From a virus: a stretch of DNA of 40,483 nt. Made by a program: the position numbers and the translations under genes. Under the pieces are notes generated by a model, which was given only the letters and a program-made list of their open reading frames with translations, did no database searches and was not told the DNA's origin. The DNA lies in the IMG/VR virus record IMGVR_UViG_3300022602_002739, positions 1 through 40,483 of that record; one strand, written 5' to 3'. Positions 30,325 to 37,194 of this stretch are shown in pieces; within the stretch, counting starts at the first letter, position 1; every line of letters starts with the position of its first letter.

Positions 30325-30348
30325 AAAGGACCTTCGGGTCCTTTTTTT
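30325..30348 (+). terminator. Rho-independent terminator with UUCG loop
   Basis: AAAGGACC, loop TTCG, GGTCCTTT, within a T-run. It ends the 26806-30308 transcript. Confidence 0.93.
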
Positions 30349-30352
30349 ATCA

Positions 30353-30360
30353 AATAAATA
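30353..30360 (+). promoter_or_regulatory. T4-type late promoter (AATAAATA)
   Basis: AATAAATA ends 4 nt before the ATG at 30365 and follows the terminator by a few bases; predicted leaderless message for the di-iron protein. Confidence 0.75.
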
Positions 30361-30364
30361 TCAT

Positions 30365-31144
30365 ATGTTTACAAGTTATCAATTAAAACAAGACTGGAAT
30401 CAAGAGTTACCTTATTATTGGTGCGACAACAGTCCTTTCAAAAGTCATTTGTTTAATGCCATGAGTCTTACATTCCCTGACGGTGAACGATTCTATGTTC
30501 ATTCGGTTAAGGCATTCAAAGATCAAATTACCGATACAGCATTGCTAGAAGAAATTGATGAATTTGCCAAGCAAGAATATTTTCACAGTTATGCTCATAA
30601 ACAATACAACGATTGGTTGGATCGTCAAGGATTGCCAGCCGAACAATTAAGACAGGATGTGGTAAAGATTATCAGCTGGGCTAACCGTAAACTTACAGCA
30701 GAAACTAGACTAGCTGTAACTGTATGCCAAGAGCACATTACTGTTATACTAGCGGTCAACGGCCTAACTAATAGAAGTTTTTATCGAAGGATGCATCCGC
30801 ACTTTGAACATATTTGGCGTTGGCACAATATCGAAGAAGTAGAACATAAATCTACCAGTATGCTAGTATGGCAAGCTATAGGCGGCAAACCGAATAAGTT
30901 GCATCGTGTTATGATTCTTGCTACAATAGTGTTTTGGTATACTGTATTAAAATTTGCTGTTAAGATGCTACATCGGGACAAACAGTTATGGAAATGGCGT
31001 ACAGTAAAAGATGCTTGGGATTTGTTATTTTCCAAAAACGGAATGTTCAGCTTTGGAAGAGACCGCTGGTTTGCTTTCTTTAAGAAAGATTATACTCCTT
31101 TAGACCATAACGATGCTAAACTATTAAATTATAGAAAAACATGA
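30365..31144 (+). CDS. PF10118-type metal-dependent hydrolase / di-iron protein
   Basis: 259 aa. The pattern matches the predicted metal-dependent hydrolase family PF10118: carboxylate/histidine pairs in helices, EYFH (71-74), EH (123-124) and WHNIEEVEH (153-161), giving a ferritin-like set of E...ExxH...E...ExxEH ligands. A hydrophobic, partly membrane-like segment lies around 178-202. Reaction unknown; the ligand layout suggests a di-iron oxidase or hydrolase. It overlaps the acyl carrier protein gene by 4 nt, so an acyl-ACP substrate is an attractive inference (desaturation, hydroxylation or hydrolysis of a lipid precursor). Confidence 0.8.
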   Translation: MFTSYQLKQDWNQELPYYWCDNSPFKSHLFNAMSLTFPDGERFYVHSVKAFKDQITDTALLEEIDEFAKQEYFHSYAHKQYNDWLDRQGLPAEQLRQDVVKIISWANRKLTAETRLAVTVCQEHITVILAVNGLTNRSFYRRMHPHFEHIWRWHNIEEVEHKSTSMLVWQAIGGKPNKLHRVMILATIVFWYTVLKFAVKMLHRDKQLWKWRTVKDAWDLLFSKNGMFSFGRDRWFAFFKKDYTPLDHNDAKLLNYRKT

Positions 31145-31380
31145 ACGATATTACACAACAAGTTATAAAAATTATAGCAGACGAATTACACTTAAAACTC
31201 GAAGCAGTTACAGAGGACAAAGTGCTTAAAGACGATCTCGGTGTTGAAAGTTTAGAAGCATTAGAAATTCTTATAGCTCTAGAAGACGGGCTTAATGTTG
31301 TGTATCCAGAAGATAGCCACGAACATATTACTACAGTACAGGATGTTATTGACTTAACTCGAAAGTTGTTGAAGAGATGA
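31141..31380 (+). CDS. Acyl carrier protein
   Basis: 79 aa, the normal ACP length, acidic and four-helical. The phosphopantetheine site is S37 within GVESLEALEI; the usual D-S-L is E-S-L here, a conservative change. The helix II region (EALEILIALEDGLNVVYPEDSHEHITTVQDVIDL) has the ACP pattern, including the TVQDVIDL end. It must be loaded by a host phosphopantetheinyl transferase, since none is seen here. Translational coupling with the PF10118 protein indicates a dedicated partner. Confidence 0.9.
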   Translation: MNDITQQVIKIIADELHLKLEAVTEDKVLKDDLGVESLEALEILIALEDGLNVVYPEDSHEHITTVQDVIDLTRKLLKR

Positions 31381-31766
31381 ACTATAAACTATACACACTG
31401 GTGGACATTACCCACACCAAGCGGCCAACTACTGATATAGAACGTTGGAAAGAACAGAACTTTCAAACTGTAGTTCAAACACTGGGCATTCGTGCAAATG
31501 TGACTTATACACAAACACCGGTAGTAGTTGAAACTAAGGGCAATTTGGCAGGATTTGATACAGACGAAATAATTCGTCTTTGGCGTTTTGATTTCACTAC
31601 TGATAGAGATGCCTTATACGAAAATAACGGAGACCCGGTAGGCAGTCTTAAACAAGATTTCCACCTAGTACCCTATATCAGCGGATTAGACGAACTAATG
31701 GATCAAAAGTATGCTGTGTTCACTACACAAAATCTTGGCAAAAACATAGCATTTTTTAAAAAGTAA
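31377..31766 (+). CDS. Conserved-type T4-like phage protein, 129 aa
   Basis: ATGA overlap with the ACP gene. Opening MNYKLYTLVDITHTKRP, a central VVQTLGIRANVTY and a C-terminal DPVGSLKQDFHLVPYISGLDE make up a sequence type I recall from several T4-like cyanophages as a hypothetical protein. The fold appears alpha/beta with no catalytic motif. Although in the same transcript as ACP it may be unrelated in function. Confidence 0.7.
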   Translation: MNYKLYTLVDITHTKRPTTDIERWKEQNFQTVVQTLGIRANVTYTQTPVVVETKGNLAGFDTDEIIRLWRFDFTTDRDALYENNGDPVGSLKQDFHLVPYISGLDELMDQKYAVFTTQNLGKNIAFFKK

Positions 31767-31771
31767 TTTAA

Positions 31772-31886
31772 ACTAAATAAAGTTGTAGGCAAATAATCAT
31801 TATCTAGGCACTTTTTAATCACACCCAATCATAGAATAGGCCCGGCTCGGAGCGAGCAAAAGACTTATAACATTGGAGAGCCTATA
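31772..31886 (+). promoter_or_regulatory. Late promoter (ACTAAATA) and long structured leader
   Basis: ACTAAATA (31772-31779) is followed by an approximately 100-nt untranslated leader containing no open frame. It includes a hairpin GCTCG, GAG, CGAGC (31845-31857) in a C/G-rich patch within otherwise AT-rich DNA, and ends with TTGGAGAG as ribosome-binding site. The length is unlike the other late genes here and suggests leader-based control. Confidence 0.6.
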
Positions 31887-32249
31887 ATGGCCCGAACAGC
31901 AATAGCTAAAACTGAAGCAATATCACAACTGGCAACACTACCTGAACGTGTAGCTGTAGTTGAAACCAAAGTACATGCAATTGAAGAAAAAATTGACGAC
32001 CTTAAATTAGACGTCAAAGAAATGCACGACTGTTTGGATAATACACGCGATCTGTTAGCCAGCAAACTCAAAGAAATGAGCGAAGAGTCCACCAAACAGC
32101 ACGATGAACTAGCTGGCAAAATAAAAGATCTCTACACAGTAAAAAACAAGGTAATGATGTACAGCATGGCTGGTCTGGCGTTTCTAGCTGGTACAGGTTG
32201 GATACATGCCGCAAACTTGCCTAGCATATTAAAGTTTCTAGGCTTGTAA
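31887..32249 (+). CDS. Coiled-coil protein with C-terminal membrane segment (XhlA-like layout), 120 aa
   Basis: Residues 17-90 are a long heptad-rich coiled coil (VAVVETKVHAIEEKIDDLKLDVKEMHDCL...). Residues 92-112 (VMMYSMAGLAFLAGTGWIHAA) form a single membrane span. The layout is that of XhlA/hemolysin-type or spanin-like phage membrane proteins, supporting a role in lysis or envelope association; there is no direct family proof. It has its own late promoter and a long leader. Confidence 0.72.
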   Translation: MARTAIAKTEAISQLATLPERVAVVETKVHAIEEKIDDLKLDVKEMHDCLDNTRDLLASKLKEMSEESTKQHDELAGKIKDLYTVKNKVMMYSMAGLAFLAGTGWIHAANLPSILKFLGL

Positions 32250-32253
32250 TTCA

Positions 32254-32261
32254 GTTAAATA
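32254..32261 (+). promoter_or_regulatory. T4-type late promoter (GTTAAATA)
   Basis: GTTAAATA followed by CTGA ends 4 nt before the ATG at 32266; predicted leaderless. Confidence 0.7.
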
Positions 32262-32265
32262 CTGA

Positions 32266-32952
32266 ATGAACTTAGAAGAACTAATCGATCCTAATCCTCA
32301 TCATCACGAGCTTAATCCTGTACTCTGGGATAACAATAAGCTACGAGCAGAAATACGCCATAAGCTATTAGAAATAGCACGTCACTTTGCCTTATATCTA
32401 AATGTTCCTAGATTATATCTAAAAGATGTTACCCTTAGTGGAAGCAGTGCTGGTTACAACTATAGTGAATACAGCGATATAGATTTACATTTGGTTGTGA
32501 ACAAGCTAGAAAGTGAAGAATTATTCACAGCCAAAAAGAATTTATATAATAGCCAACACGAATTGCATATACAAGGCATTCCTGTAGAACTATATGTACA
32601 GCCCGCAAGTCAACCGCATCATTCAGCTGGTATTTACAGCGTACTAGATGACAAGTGGATCAACGAGCCAGTACACGAAGAACCCACAATAGACCCAAAA
32701 GAAATTAAGAGCAAGGCCCGCAACTACGCAGGCAAGATCAATTTAGCCATGAGAACTAATGATATCGCACAATGTCGTAGTGTTATGGATGAGCTTAAAA
32801 GACTTCGTAAAGCAGGGCTAGAATCAGGCGGTGAACAAAGCGTGGAAAACCTAGCTTTCAAGCTACTCAGAGCTCGAGGACAAATCGAAAAATTGCGTAA
32901 ATATATAGATAAACTAACAAGTGCAGAATTAAGCATCGGAGAACATAAATGA
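32266..32952 (+). CDS. Pol-beta superfamily nucleotidyltransferase
   Basis: 228 aa. The signature is GSSAGYNYSEYSDIDLHLVV (59-78): helix-turn GS followed by DxD (D71, D73), the metal ligands of the Pol beta/MNT fold. The N-terminal LNPVLWDNNKLRAEIRHKLLEIARHF is characteristic of the T4-like phage nucleotidyltransferases. A helical C-terminal domain ends basic. The opening MNLEELIDP is leader-like but has no Glu at the cut position. Substrate unknown (tRNA, protein or antibiotic). It overlaps the next gene by 4 nt. Confidence 0.85.
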   Translation: MNLEELIDPNPHHHELNPVLWDNNKLRAEIRHKLLEIARHFALYLNVPRLYLKDVTLSGSSAGYNYSEYSDIDLHLVVNKLESEELFTAKKNLYNSQHELHIQGIPVELYVQPASQPHHSAGIYSVLDDKWINEPVHEEPTIDPKEIKSKARNYAGKINLAMRTNDIAQCRSVMDELKRLRKAGLESGGEQSVENLAFKLLRARGQIEKLRKYIDKLTSAELSIGEHK

Positions 32953-33578
32953 AGATTAAAGACGTATTAGGCGAAGACGGAGTAACTGTAGCAGCTGTAA
33001 GTGGCGACAAAGCTAAACTATCAACTGGACAAGAAATTGATGCAAAGTCACTAACTCCAGATGCACAACATCCTGGGCAATATACTATGCCAACTATGGA
33101 TCCAAATGCAATTAAACCTGGAGCTGTAGTTAATACTGATACTTCTTCAACTACATCCGAAGATGCTGGTAGTACACCTTACTTTGTTACTGTACAAAAC
33201 GGTAAACCCATGATTAAAAGCGGCAATGGACTTACACCAGTACAAGCTAGTAAGTTATGGACTGAAATTACACCTGAAGTTGAAGAAAAAGCAAACAGCC
33301 AAGGTTTCAGACGCATTGAAATTTCTGCTAACGGGCAAACTATTCATGGTCTAGAAGGCGGCGGAAAAGTTATTGTTAGCCCAGCAGACTATCAAGCTCT
33401 AAGTTCTACCAAAGAAGGCCATCACGATACAATTCATAGCGGGAACCATGATATCGGTGGTGATGCAACTGATAACTTTATTGATCAAGTTCGAGATAAA
33501 GATTTTGAACGTGCTCAACGCCCACTAGGTGAAAGTGAAGAACTCACGGCCATGCTACGTATTGCTGGACTAAGATGA
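32949..33578 (+). CDS. Protein with capsid-targeting-like leader, 209 aa
   Basis: The leader MKIKDVLGE, then D, matches the T4-type cleavage rule (LGE). The middle contains repeats of short beta units (KAKLSTGQEIDAKSLTP, VVNTDTSSTTSEDAG) and a likely folded region (KLWTEITPEVEEKANSQGFRRIEISANGQTIHG). The C-terminus ESEELTAMLRIAGLR is a short helix of a type common in T4-like virion proteins (memory). Probably an internal head protein; no catalytic site visible. Confidence 0.75.
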   Translation: MKIKDVLGEDGVTVAAVSGDKAKLSTGQEIDAKSLTPDAQHPGQYTMPTMDPNAIKPGAVVNTDTSSTTSEDAGSTPYFVTVQNGKPMIKSGNGLTPVQASKLWTEITPEVEEKANSQGFRRIEISANGQTIHGLEGGGKVIVSPADYQALSSTKEGHHDTIHSGNHDIGGDATDNFIDQVRDKDFERAQRPLGESEELTAMLRIAGLR

Positions 33579-33778
33579 AGATTAACGAATTAATCCAAGA
33601 GTTTGAAATTTGGACTACTAACGAAGAAGCAGAGCTACTTAAAAAACTTAAGAGGCCTGTAAAACTTAGTAGTTTAACCGAGCACGAGCAAGTCAGAGTT
33701 CAGGCTATGATCCGTAAGAGTTTGGTAAGTAAGATAGGAAATAATGATCCTACAATCGTTGCCAATGAAAAAAACTAA
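33575..33778 (+). CDS. Small conserved-type protein with capsid-targeting-like leader, 67 aa
   Basis: ATGA overlap start. The leader MKINELIQE, then F, fits the cleavage rule (IQE). The mature sequence FEIWTTNEEAELLKKLKRP...LTEHEQVRVQAMIRKSLVSK is helical and resembles small conserved T4-like cyanophage proteins. It overlaps the next gene by 14 nt. Candidate head-internal protein. Confidence 0.75.
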   Translation: MKINELIQEFEIWTTNEEAELLKKLKRPVKLSSLTEHEQVRVQAMIRKSLVSKIGNNDPTIVANEKN

Positions 33779-34223
33779 AAAATCCAAAACACCTCCAAAA
33801 GTTATCAAAGAACTTGCGGCTCACTTTGAAGAAGATCTCAAAAAGAGTCTGCCTATAGTTGTACATGCCAATGGTGCAATAACTTATGAAAATTACGGCA
33901 TAATAAAATTGCCGTCGGATAACTGGGGCTTGTTTGATCTGCACAGTAAAGATTTAATAAATCAATTTTACCTAAAAACCTGTGCAATAATGGCCGCAAA
34001 AGCCTACAACAGCACAAAATTAGAAAAGTTTTTTGAAATTAAAAGACTAGACAATAGGTATTGGGCATTTTATTGCGACCATCAACTTTATAAAGAAAAC
34101 ATAACAAAAGCTAAAGAATTTTCAAGATACATGATCTTGTTAAATAAATTAGAATACAGTCAAGAAAAGGCGGACTATTACAAATCTGAAATCTCCAGAA
34201 TGTTTAAGTTCACTTTTGCATAA
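33765..34223 (+). CDS. Conserved T4-like phage protein, 152 aa
   Basis: I favour the ATG at 33765 (MKKTKKSKTPPKVIKELA); an in-frame ATG at 33744 lies deeper in the previous gene. Conserved-looking features: IVVHANGAITYENYGIIKLPSDNWGLFD, FYLKTCAIMAAKAYNS, DNRYWAFYCDHQLYKENI and the ending SEISRMFKFTFA, a sequence type I recall in many T4-like cyanophages next to the following gene. Function unknown. The next late promoter overlaps its stop. Confidence 0.78.
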   Translation: MKKTKKSKTPPKVIKELAAHFEEDLKKSLPIVVHANGAITYENYGIIKLPSDNWGLFDLHSKDLINQFYLKTCAIMAAKAYNSTKLEKFFEIKRLDNRYWAFYCDHQLYKENITKAKEFSRYMILLNKLEYSQEKADYYKSEISRMFKFTFA

Positions 34224-34226
34224 ATA
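34219..34226 (+). promoter_or_regulatory. T4-type late promoter (CATAAATA)
   Basis: CATAAATA overlaps the stop of the upstream gene; leader about 24 nt to the ATG at 34256 with a CTTAGGGA ribosome-binding site. Confidence 0.75.
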
Positions 34227-34255
34227 ACATATAATAAGAGCTTAGGGAAATCACC

Positions 34256-35239
34256 ATGCAATTAAGAGAATTATCAAAGCCAGTTACTAGCAAACAGCTT
34301 AACGAAAGCCTTGCTAAGAAATTTGGATATAAATTAAATTTAGAACAGTTTACAGATGTGCAACTTGAAGATGCACGTAATAAACTACGCACCAAATTAA
34401 GTCAATTTGAAGTTAGCGAAAGTTACGGTTCGATTAGTGAAAGCCCAGACTATCAAAAAACTCGAGTGATGCTTGATTGCATTAATACAGAAATTATGGA
34501 ACGTGAAGAAGGCAAAAGCCCAGATTGTCATTGTGATCCATGTGAGTGCGATGATGAAGAACACGATCATAAAGAAGAACACAAGGCCGAAATGCACAAA
34601 AAATTAAAAGCCGAAAAATTAAAAGAAAAAGCTGAACAGTACAGTGTTCCAACTTGTTGGATCAACAGTGCTATGAAGCGTATTGAATTAGATGAAAGCG
34701 ATGAAGAAGAATTAGCTGCAGAACTAGTAACTCGTTATGACTTACGTGAGTCAGTGGCCAATCACATTGTTTATCTAAAAGAAGGCGAAGAAGAAAAAGC
34801 TGAAGTTATTATGGCAACTAAAGACATGGTCGACCGTGTTACAGGCTGGCTAGAAGATGCTGCTGAAATGAAAGCAGAACAACTTCTTGAACTAACAGAT
34901 TCCATAGGAAAATCATTTGGCAGTGATGTCGCTAGACAATATACAGACGCAGTTAAACCAGCATTAGAAGCAATTTATTCTACACTAGAAGGCAGTCGTC
35001 AAAGTATCCAAGGCGCATTAGCAATCGTATCAGGCGGTGAAGCCCCAACAATGGGTGCTGGTACTCCTCCAATGGGCGGCGAAGCTCCAGGCGGTGCGAT
35101 GCCTCCAGAAGAAGGCCCAAAAGTTCCTCCAGGCGCAGACATGGGTTCAGGACCAGAAGGCGTTTCAGGCAGAGAAAAACGTGAAAGTGTCGACTACAGT
35201 CGTCGACTAGGCATGTTACTTGCATCAAAAAAAAAGTAA
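34256..35239 (+). CDS. Prohead-core/scaffold-like protein with targeting-like leader, 327 aa
   Basis: The N-terminus MQLRELSKPVTSKQLNE, then S, ends in LNE. Residues 20-90 (KKFGYKLNLEQFTDVQLEDARNKLRTKLSQFE) are conserved-looking in T4-like marine phages. A His/Cys-rich acidic patch (CHCDPCECDDEEHDH, about 98-112) could bind metal. Long charged helices follow (170-255), then a Gly/Pro/Met-rich linker and a basic end (RRLGMLLASKKK). Overall composition (acidic, helical) fits a core scaffold, but no specific T4 gene can be named. It ends in a nine-A run directly before TAA; see the frameshift feature. Confidence 0.7.
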   Translation: MQLRELSKPVTSKQLNESLAKKFGYKLNLEQFTDVQLEDARNKLRTKLSQFEVSESYGSISESPDYQKTRVMLDCINTEIMEREEGKSPDCHCDPCECDDEEHDHKEEHKAEMHKKLKAEKLKEKAEQYSVPTCWINSAMKRIELDESDEEELAAELVTRYDLRESVANHIVYLKEGEEEKAEVIMATKDMVDRVTGWLEDAAEMKAEQLLELTDSIGKSFGSDVARQYTDAVKPALEAIYSTLEGSRQSIQGALAIVSGGEAPTMGAGTPPMGGEAPGGAMPPEEGPKVPPGADMGSGPEGVSGREKRESVDYSRRLGMLLASKKK

Positions 35240-35319
35240 TTCTTGAGACAATAGATCCCTTAGTTCTTACACTAAGGGCTCTTCAAAGTGCTGCAAACAA
35301 TCAAAATTCCGAAGCCCAA
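35227..35319 (+). promoter_or_regulatory. Candidate -1 frameshift site or non-AUG start joining two genes
   Basis: Nine A then G (35227-35236) contains the heptamer A AAA AAG in phase with the upstream frame, directly followed by TAA. In the -1 frame the sequence continues without stop: VILETIDPLVLTLRALQSAA, then NNQNSEAQ, into the ATG at 35320. This stretch looks protein-like and lies in the frame of the next gene. A 7-bp hairpin (CCCTTAG/CTAAGGG, 35257-35278) lies 20 nt downstream. Alternatively an ATT at 35239 starts the second gene. Confidence 0.55.
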
Positions 35320-35559
35320 ATGACATGGGATGCGCTTAATAACGCAGGTCAAAATTACGGATCTCCCGATATAGATTACGATCGATTTGCTGCTCGTTGG
35401 GAAAGTGATCCAATTCTTAAAGAACTAGTAGCACGTTTTGACGAACACGGCGTTGTTATTAAAACTGACAAGCACGAACCTAAACCAGAGCAAGGTGAAC
35501 CTAAAGGTAACGAAATTAGCAAAATGGCTAAACGTGCCACTCAAAAGGCTTTGAAATAA
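35320..35559 (+). CDS. Conserved-type phage protein, 79 aa from ATG (probably longer)
   Basis: The first standard start is ATG 35320, without a clear ribosome-binding site. The frame is open for 28 codons upstream with a good protein-like sequence (ETIDPLVLTLRAL), so the natural product is probably about 106 aa, or is the tail of a fusion with the upstream protein. Sequence: TWDALNNAGQNYGSPDIDYDRFAARWESDPILKELVARFDEHGVVIKTD, ending in a basic helix. Function unknown; likely linked to the upstream scaffold-like protein. Confidence 0.7.
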   Translation: MTWDALNNAGQNYGSPDIDYDRFAARWESDPILKELVARFDEHGVVIKTDKHEPKPEQGEPKGNEISKMAKRATQKALK

Positions 35560-35578
35560 TAGAAAGTTAGTGTATACT
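35551..35578 (+). promoter_or_regulatory. Sigma70-like promoter
   Basis: TTGAAA (35551-35556), 16-nt spacer, TATACT (35573-35578). The -10 ends 7 nt before the ATG at 35586, so the nuclease message is expected to be leaderless. Confidence 0.62.
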
Positions 35579-35585
35579 ATCAGTT

Positions 35586-36302
35586 ATGACCTTATTAACT
35601 GAAAGATATACCTATACTTCTATTAGCAGAGAAAGTGTAGAAGGCAAACGCTTATACGCGACACCGGATGGATCAAAAGTACCTAGTGTAACTACCATCT
35701 TAGACAAAACTAAACCCCAAGAAGAAAAAGATGCATTAATGGCATGGCGCCGTGCTGTCGGTGAAAAGAAAGCACAAGAAATTACTACCGAAGCTGCTAA
35801 TCGCGGAACACGCATGCACAAGTGGCTTGAAGATTATGTTAAGACAGGCTCTATAGGCCAACCTGGCACTAATCCATTTAGCCAAGAAAGTCATAAAATG
35901 GCCGAATGTGTTATTAGTCAAGGACTATGCAACGTAAACGAAGTATGGGGTGTAGAAGTTCCATTGTACTTTCCAGGATTATATGCCGGCACTACTGATG
36001 CTTGCGGTTTACATTTAAATGAACAGGCTATCCTAGATTACAAGCAAACTAATAAACCCAAGAAAGAAGAATGGATTGAGGATTATTATCTACAACTGGT
36101 GGCGTATAGTGAGGCACACAACGAAGTCTACGGTACTAAGATTCGCAAGGGCGTGATATTAATGTGCGTTAAGCCGCCTGCTACAGGCCCGTTTGCCGGT
36201 ATTCCTGTATATCAAGAATTTATTCTTGACGGTAGTGACTACGACAAGTATGTTGATCTATGGTGGAAGCGCCTTGAACAATATTATATGTTACAAGGTT
36301 AA
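35586..36302 (+). CDS. PD-(D/E)XK nuclease (RecB-like exonuclease)
   Basis: 238 aa. RecB-type active site: H78 in [12 protein letters not shown]124, D138 in [10 protein letters not shown]151-Y-K153 in [10 protein letters not shown], and the motif IV-like Y-Y-L-Q-L-x-A-Y (167-174). Such proteins in T4-like cyanophages and pelagiphages are annotated as exonucleases. Role probably in DNA recombination, end processing or host DNA breakdown. A sigma70-like promoter suggests early expression, unlike the late genes around it. Confidence 0.88.
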   Translation: MTLLTERYTYTSISRESVEGKRLYATPDGSKVPSVTTILDKTKPQEEKDALMAWRRAVGEKKAQEITTEAANRGTRMHKWLEDYVKTGSIGQPGTNPFSQESHKMAECVISQGLCNVNEVWGVEVPLYFPGLYAGTTDACGLHLNEQAILDYKQTNKPKKEEWIEDYYLQLVAYSEAHNEVYGTKIRKGVILMCVKPPATGPFAGIPVYQEFILDGSDYDKYVDLWWKRLEQYYMLQG

Positions 36303-36305
36303 ATA
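36298..36305 (+). promoter_or_regulatory. T4-type late promoter (GTTAAATA)
   Basis: GTTAAATA overlaps the stop of the nuclease and ends 5 nt before the ATG at 36311; predicted leaderless. Confidence 0.7.
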
Positions 36306-36310
36306 CTTGT

Positions 36311-37024
36311 ATGAAATTTAACTTACCATCTGAATACTATGTGTATGCTTATGTAAGACATACAGACTCACAAACTGCCAAAGCAGGCACGCCGTATTAC
36401 ATTGGCAAAGGTTTTGGCTTGCGAGCTTGGGATTCTCATGCTTTTTCTATTCCAGATAATTACAGAATTGTCATTATAGAATCAAACTTAACAGAAATAG
36501 GTGCCCTTGCATTAGAAAGGCGCTTAATACAATGGTGGGGACGCAAAGATATTGGCACAGGAATTCTTATCAATCAAACTAATGGCGGTGACGGAGTTTC
36601 GGGGATAATTCCTTGGAATAAAGGCCTTACTAAAAATACAGATAACCGTATTGCACAAGCTGGTAAAAAATTATCAGACACAGTAACAGGAAGGACTGCT
36701 CACAATAAAGGTATTCCGTCAGGTAAAAAAGGTCTTACTTACGAAGAAATTTACGGTAAAGAATTAGCAGAAAATTTAATAACTCTTCGTCAAAAAAATA
36801 TGTCTCCTGGGATGGGACTAGCGGGTGCTAAAAATGGCAACGCTAAAATATTCAAAGCCACATCGCCCAGCGGGGATAATTACGAATTTGCTGGATCTCT
36901 TAAGACATTCTGCAACCAGCATAGATTATCGTTAGCAACAGTTAAATCGCGCCTATTACATGGATTTATACCTATATCAGGAAATTGTGTGGGCTGGAAA
37001 ATAGAAAGAATCCTACAAGCCTAA
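36311..37024 (+). CDS. GIY-YIG homing endonuclease with HTH tail
   Basis: 237 aa. GIY-YIG motif: YYVYAYVR (8-15) and PYYIGKG (28-34), then R38 and the conserved Glu in [10 protein letters not shown] (~69). The linker contains one [16 protein letters not shown] unit of the same kind as in the leftward homing endonuclease, and the C-terminal 55 residues ([35 protein letters not shown]) form a NUMOD1-like DNA-binding helix-turn-helix. Located between a nuclease and fibre genes; likely a mobile free-standing homing gene. Expressed late, possibly from a leaderless mRNA. Confidence 0.87.
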   Translation: MKFNLPSEYYVYAYVRHTDSQTAKAGTPYYIGKGFGLRAWDSHAFSIPDNYRIVIIESNLTEIGALALERRLIQWWGRKDIGTGILINQTNGGDGVSGIIPWNKGLTKNTDNRIAQAGKKLSDTVTGRTAHNKGIPSGKKGLTYEEIYGKELAENLITLRQKNMSPGMGLAGAKNGNAKIFKATSPSGDNYEFAGSLKTFCNQHRLSLATVKSRLLHGFIPISGNCVGWKIERILQA

Positions 37025-37027
37025 CCA

Positions 37028-37035
37028 GCTAAATA
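37028..37035 (+). promoter_or_regulatory. T4-type late promoter (GCTAAATA)
   Basis: GCTAAATA followed by CT, 26 nt before the TTG of the fibre relic; likely the original promoter of the truncated fibre gene. Confidence 0.65.
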
Positions 37036-37061
37036 CTGGATAGAATTCAAGGACGACTAAA

Positions 37062-37175
37062 TTGGCTATTGTACAAATCTCCCAAATAACAAACCGTAAA
37101 GGTTTACAAATTGACTTACCACAATTAGCTGGTGCTGAGCTTGGCTGGTCAACAGATACTCGCACTTTTATTTAG
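37062..37175 (+). pseudogene. Truncated tail-fibre N-terminal module (relic)
   Basis: TTG start with a CAAGGAC ribosome-binding site; 37 codons: LAIVQISQITNRKGLQIDLP, then QLAGAELGWSTDTRTFI, then TAG. It aligns with the N-terminus of the next fibre (AVYQIARIQVRRGKL...PPQLASGELAWAIDMQELFIGNG) and breaks exactly where that continues into GNG. It has its own late promoter. It reads as the leftover 5' end of a fibre gene after deletion or replacement; translation of a short peptide is still possible. Confidence 0.75.
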
Positions 37176-37186
37176 TACTCAAAACT

Positions 37187-37194
37187 GATAAATA
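37187..37194 (+). promoter_or_regulatory. T4-type late promoter (GATAAATA)
   Basis: GATAAATA 21 nt before the ATG at 37216, with AAGAGGGA ribosome-binding site. Confidence 0.77.

Noticed and set aside
31780-31886. tRNA gene in the long leader
   Set aside because: The hairpin is isolated; no cloverleaf, T-arm or acceptor pairing could be traced.
37062-37175. Treating the 37-codon frame as an independent small gene
   Set aside because: It aligns with the fibre anchor next to it and stops mid-module, so a relic is simpler.
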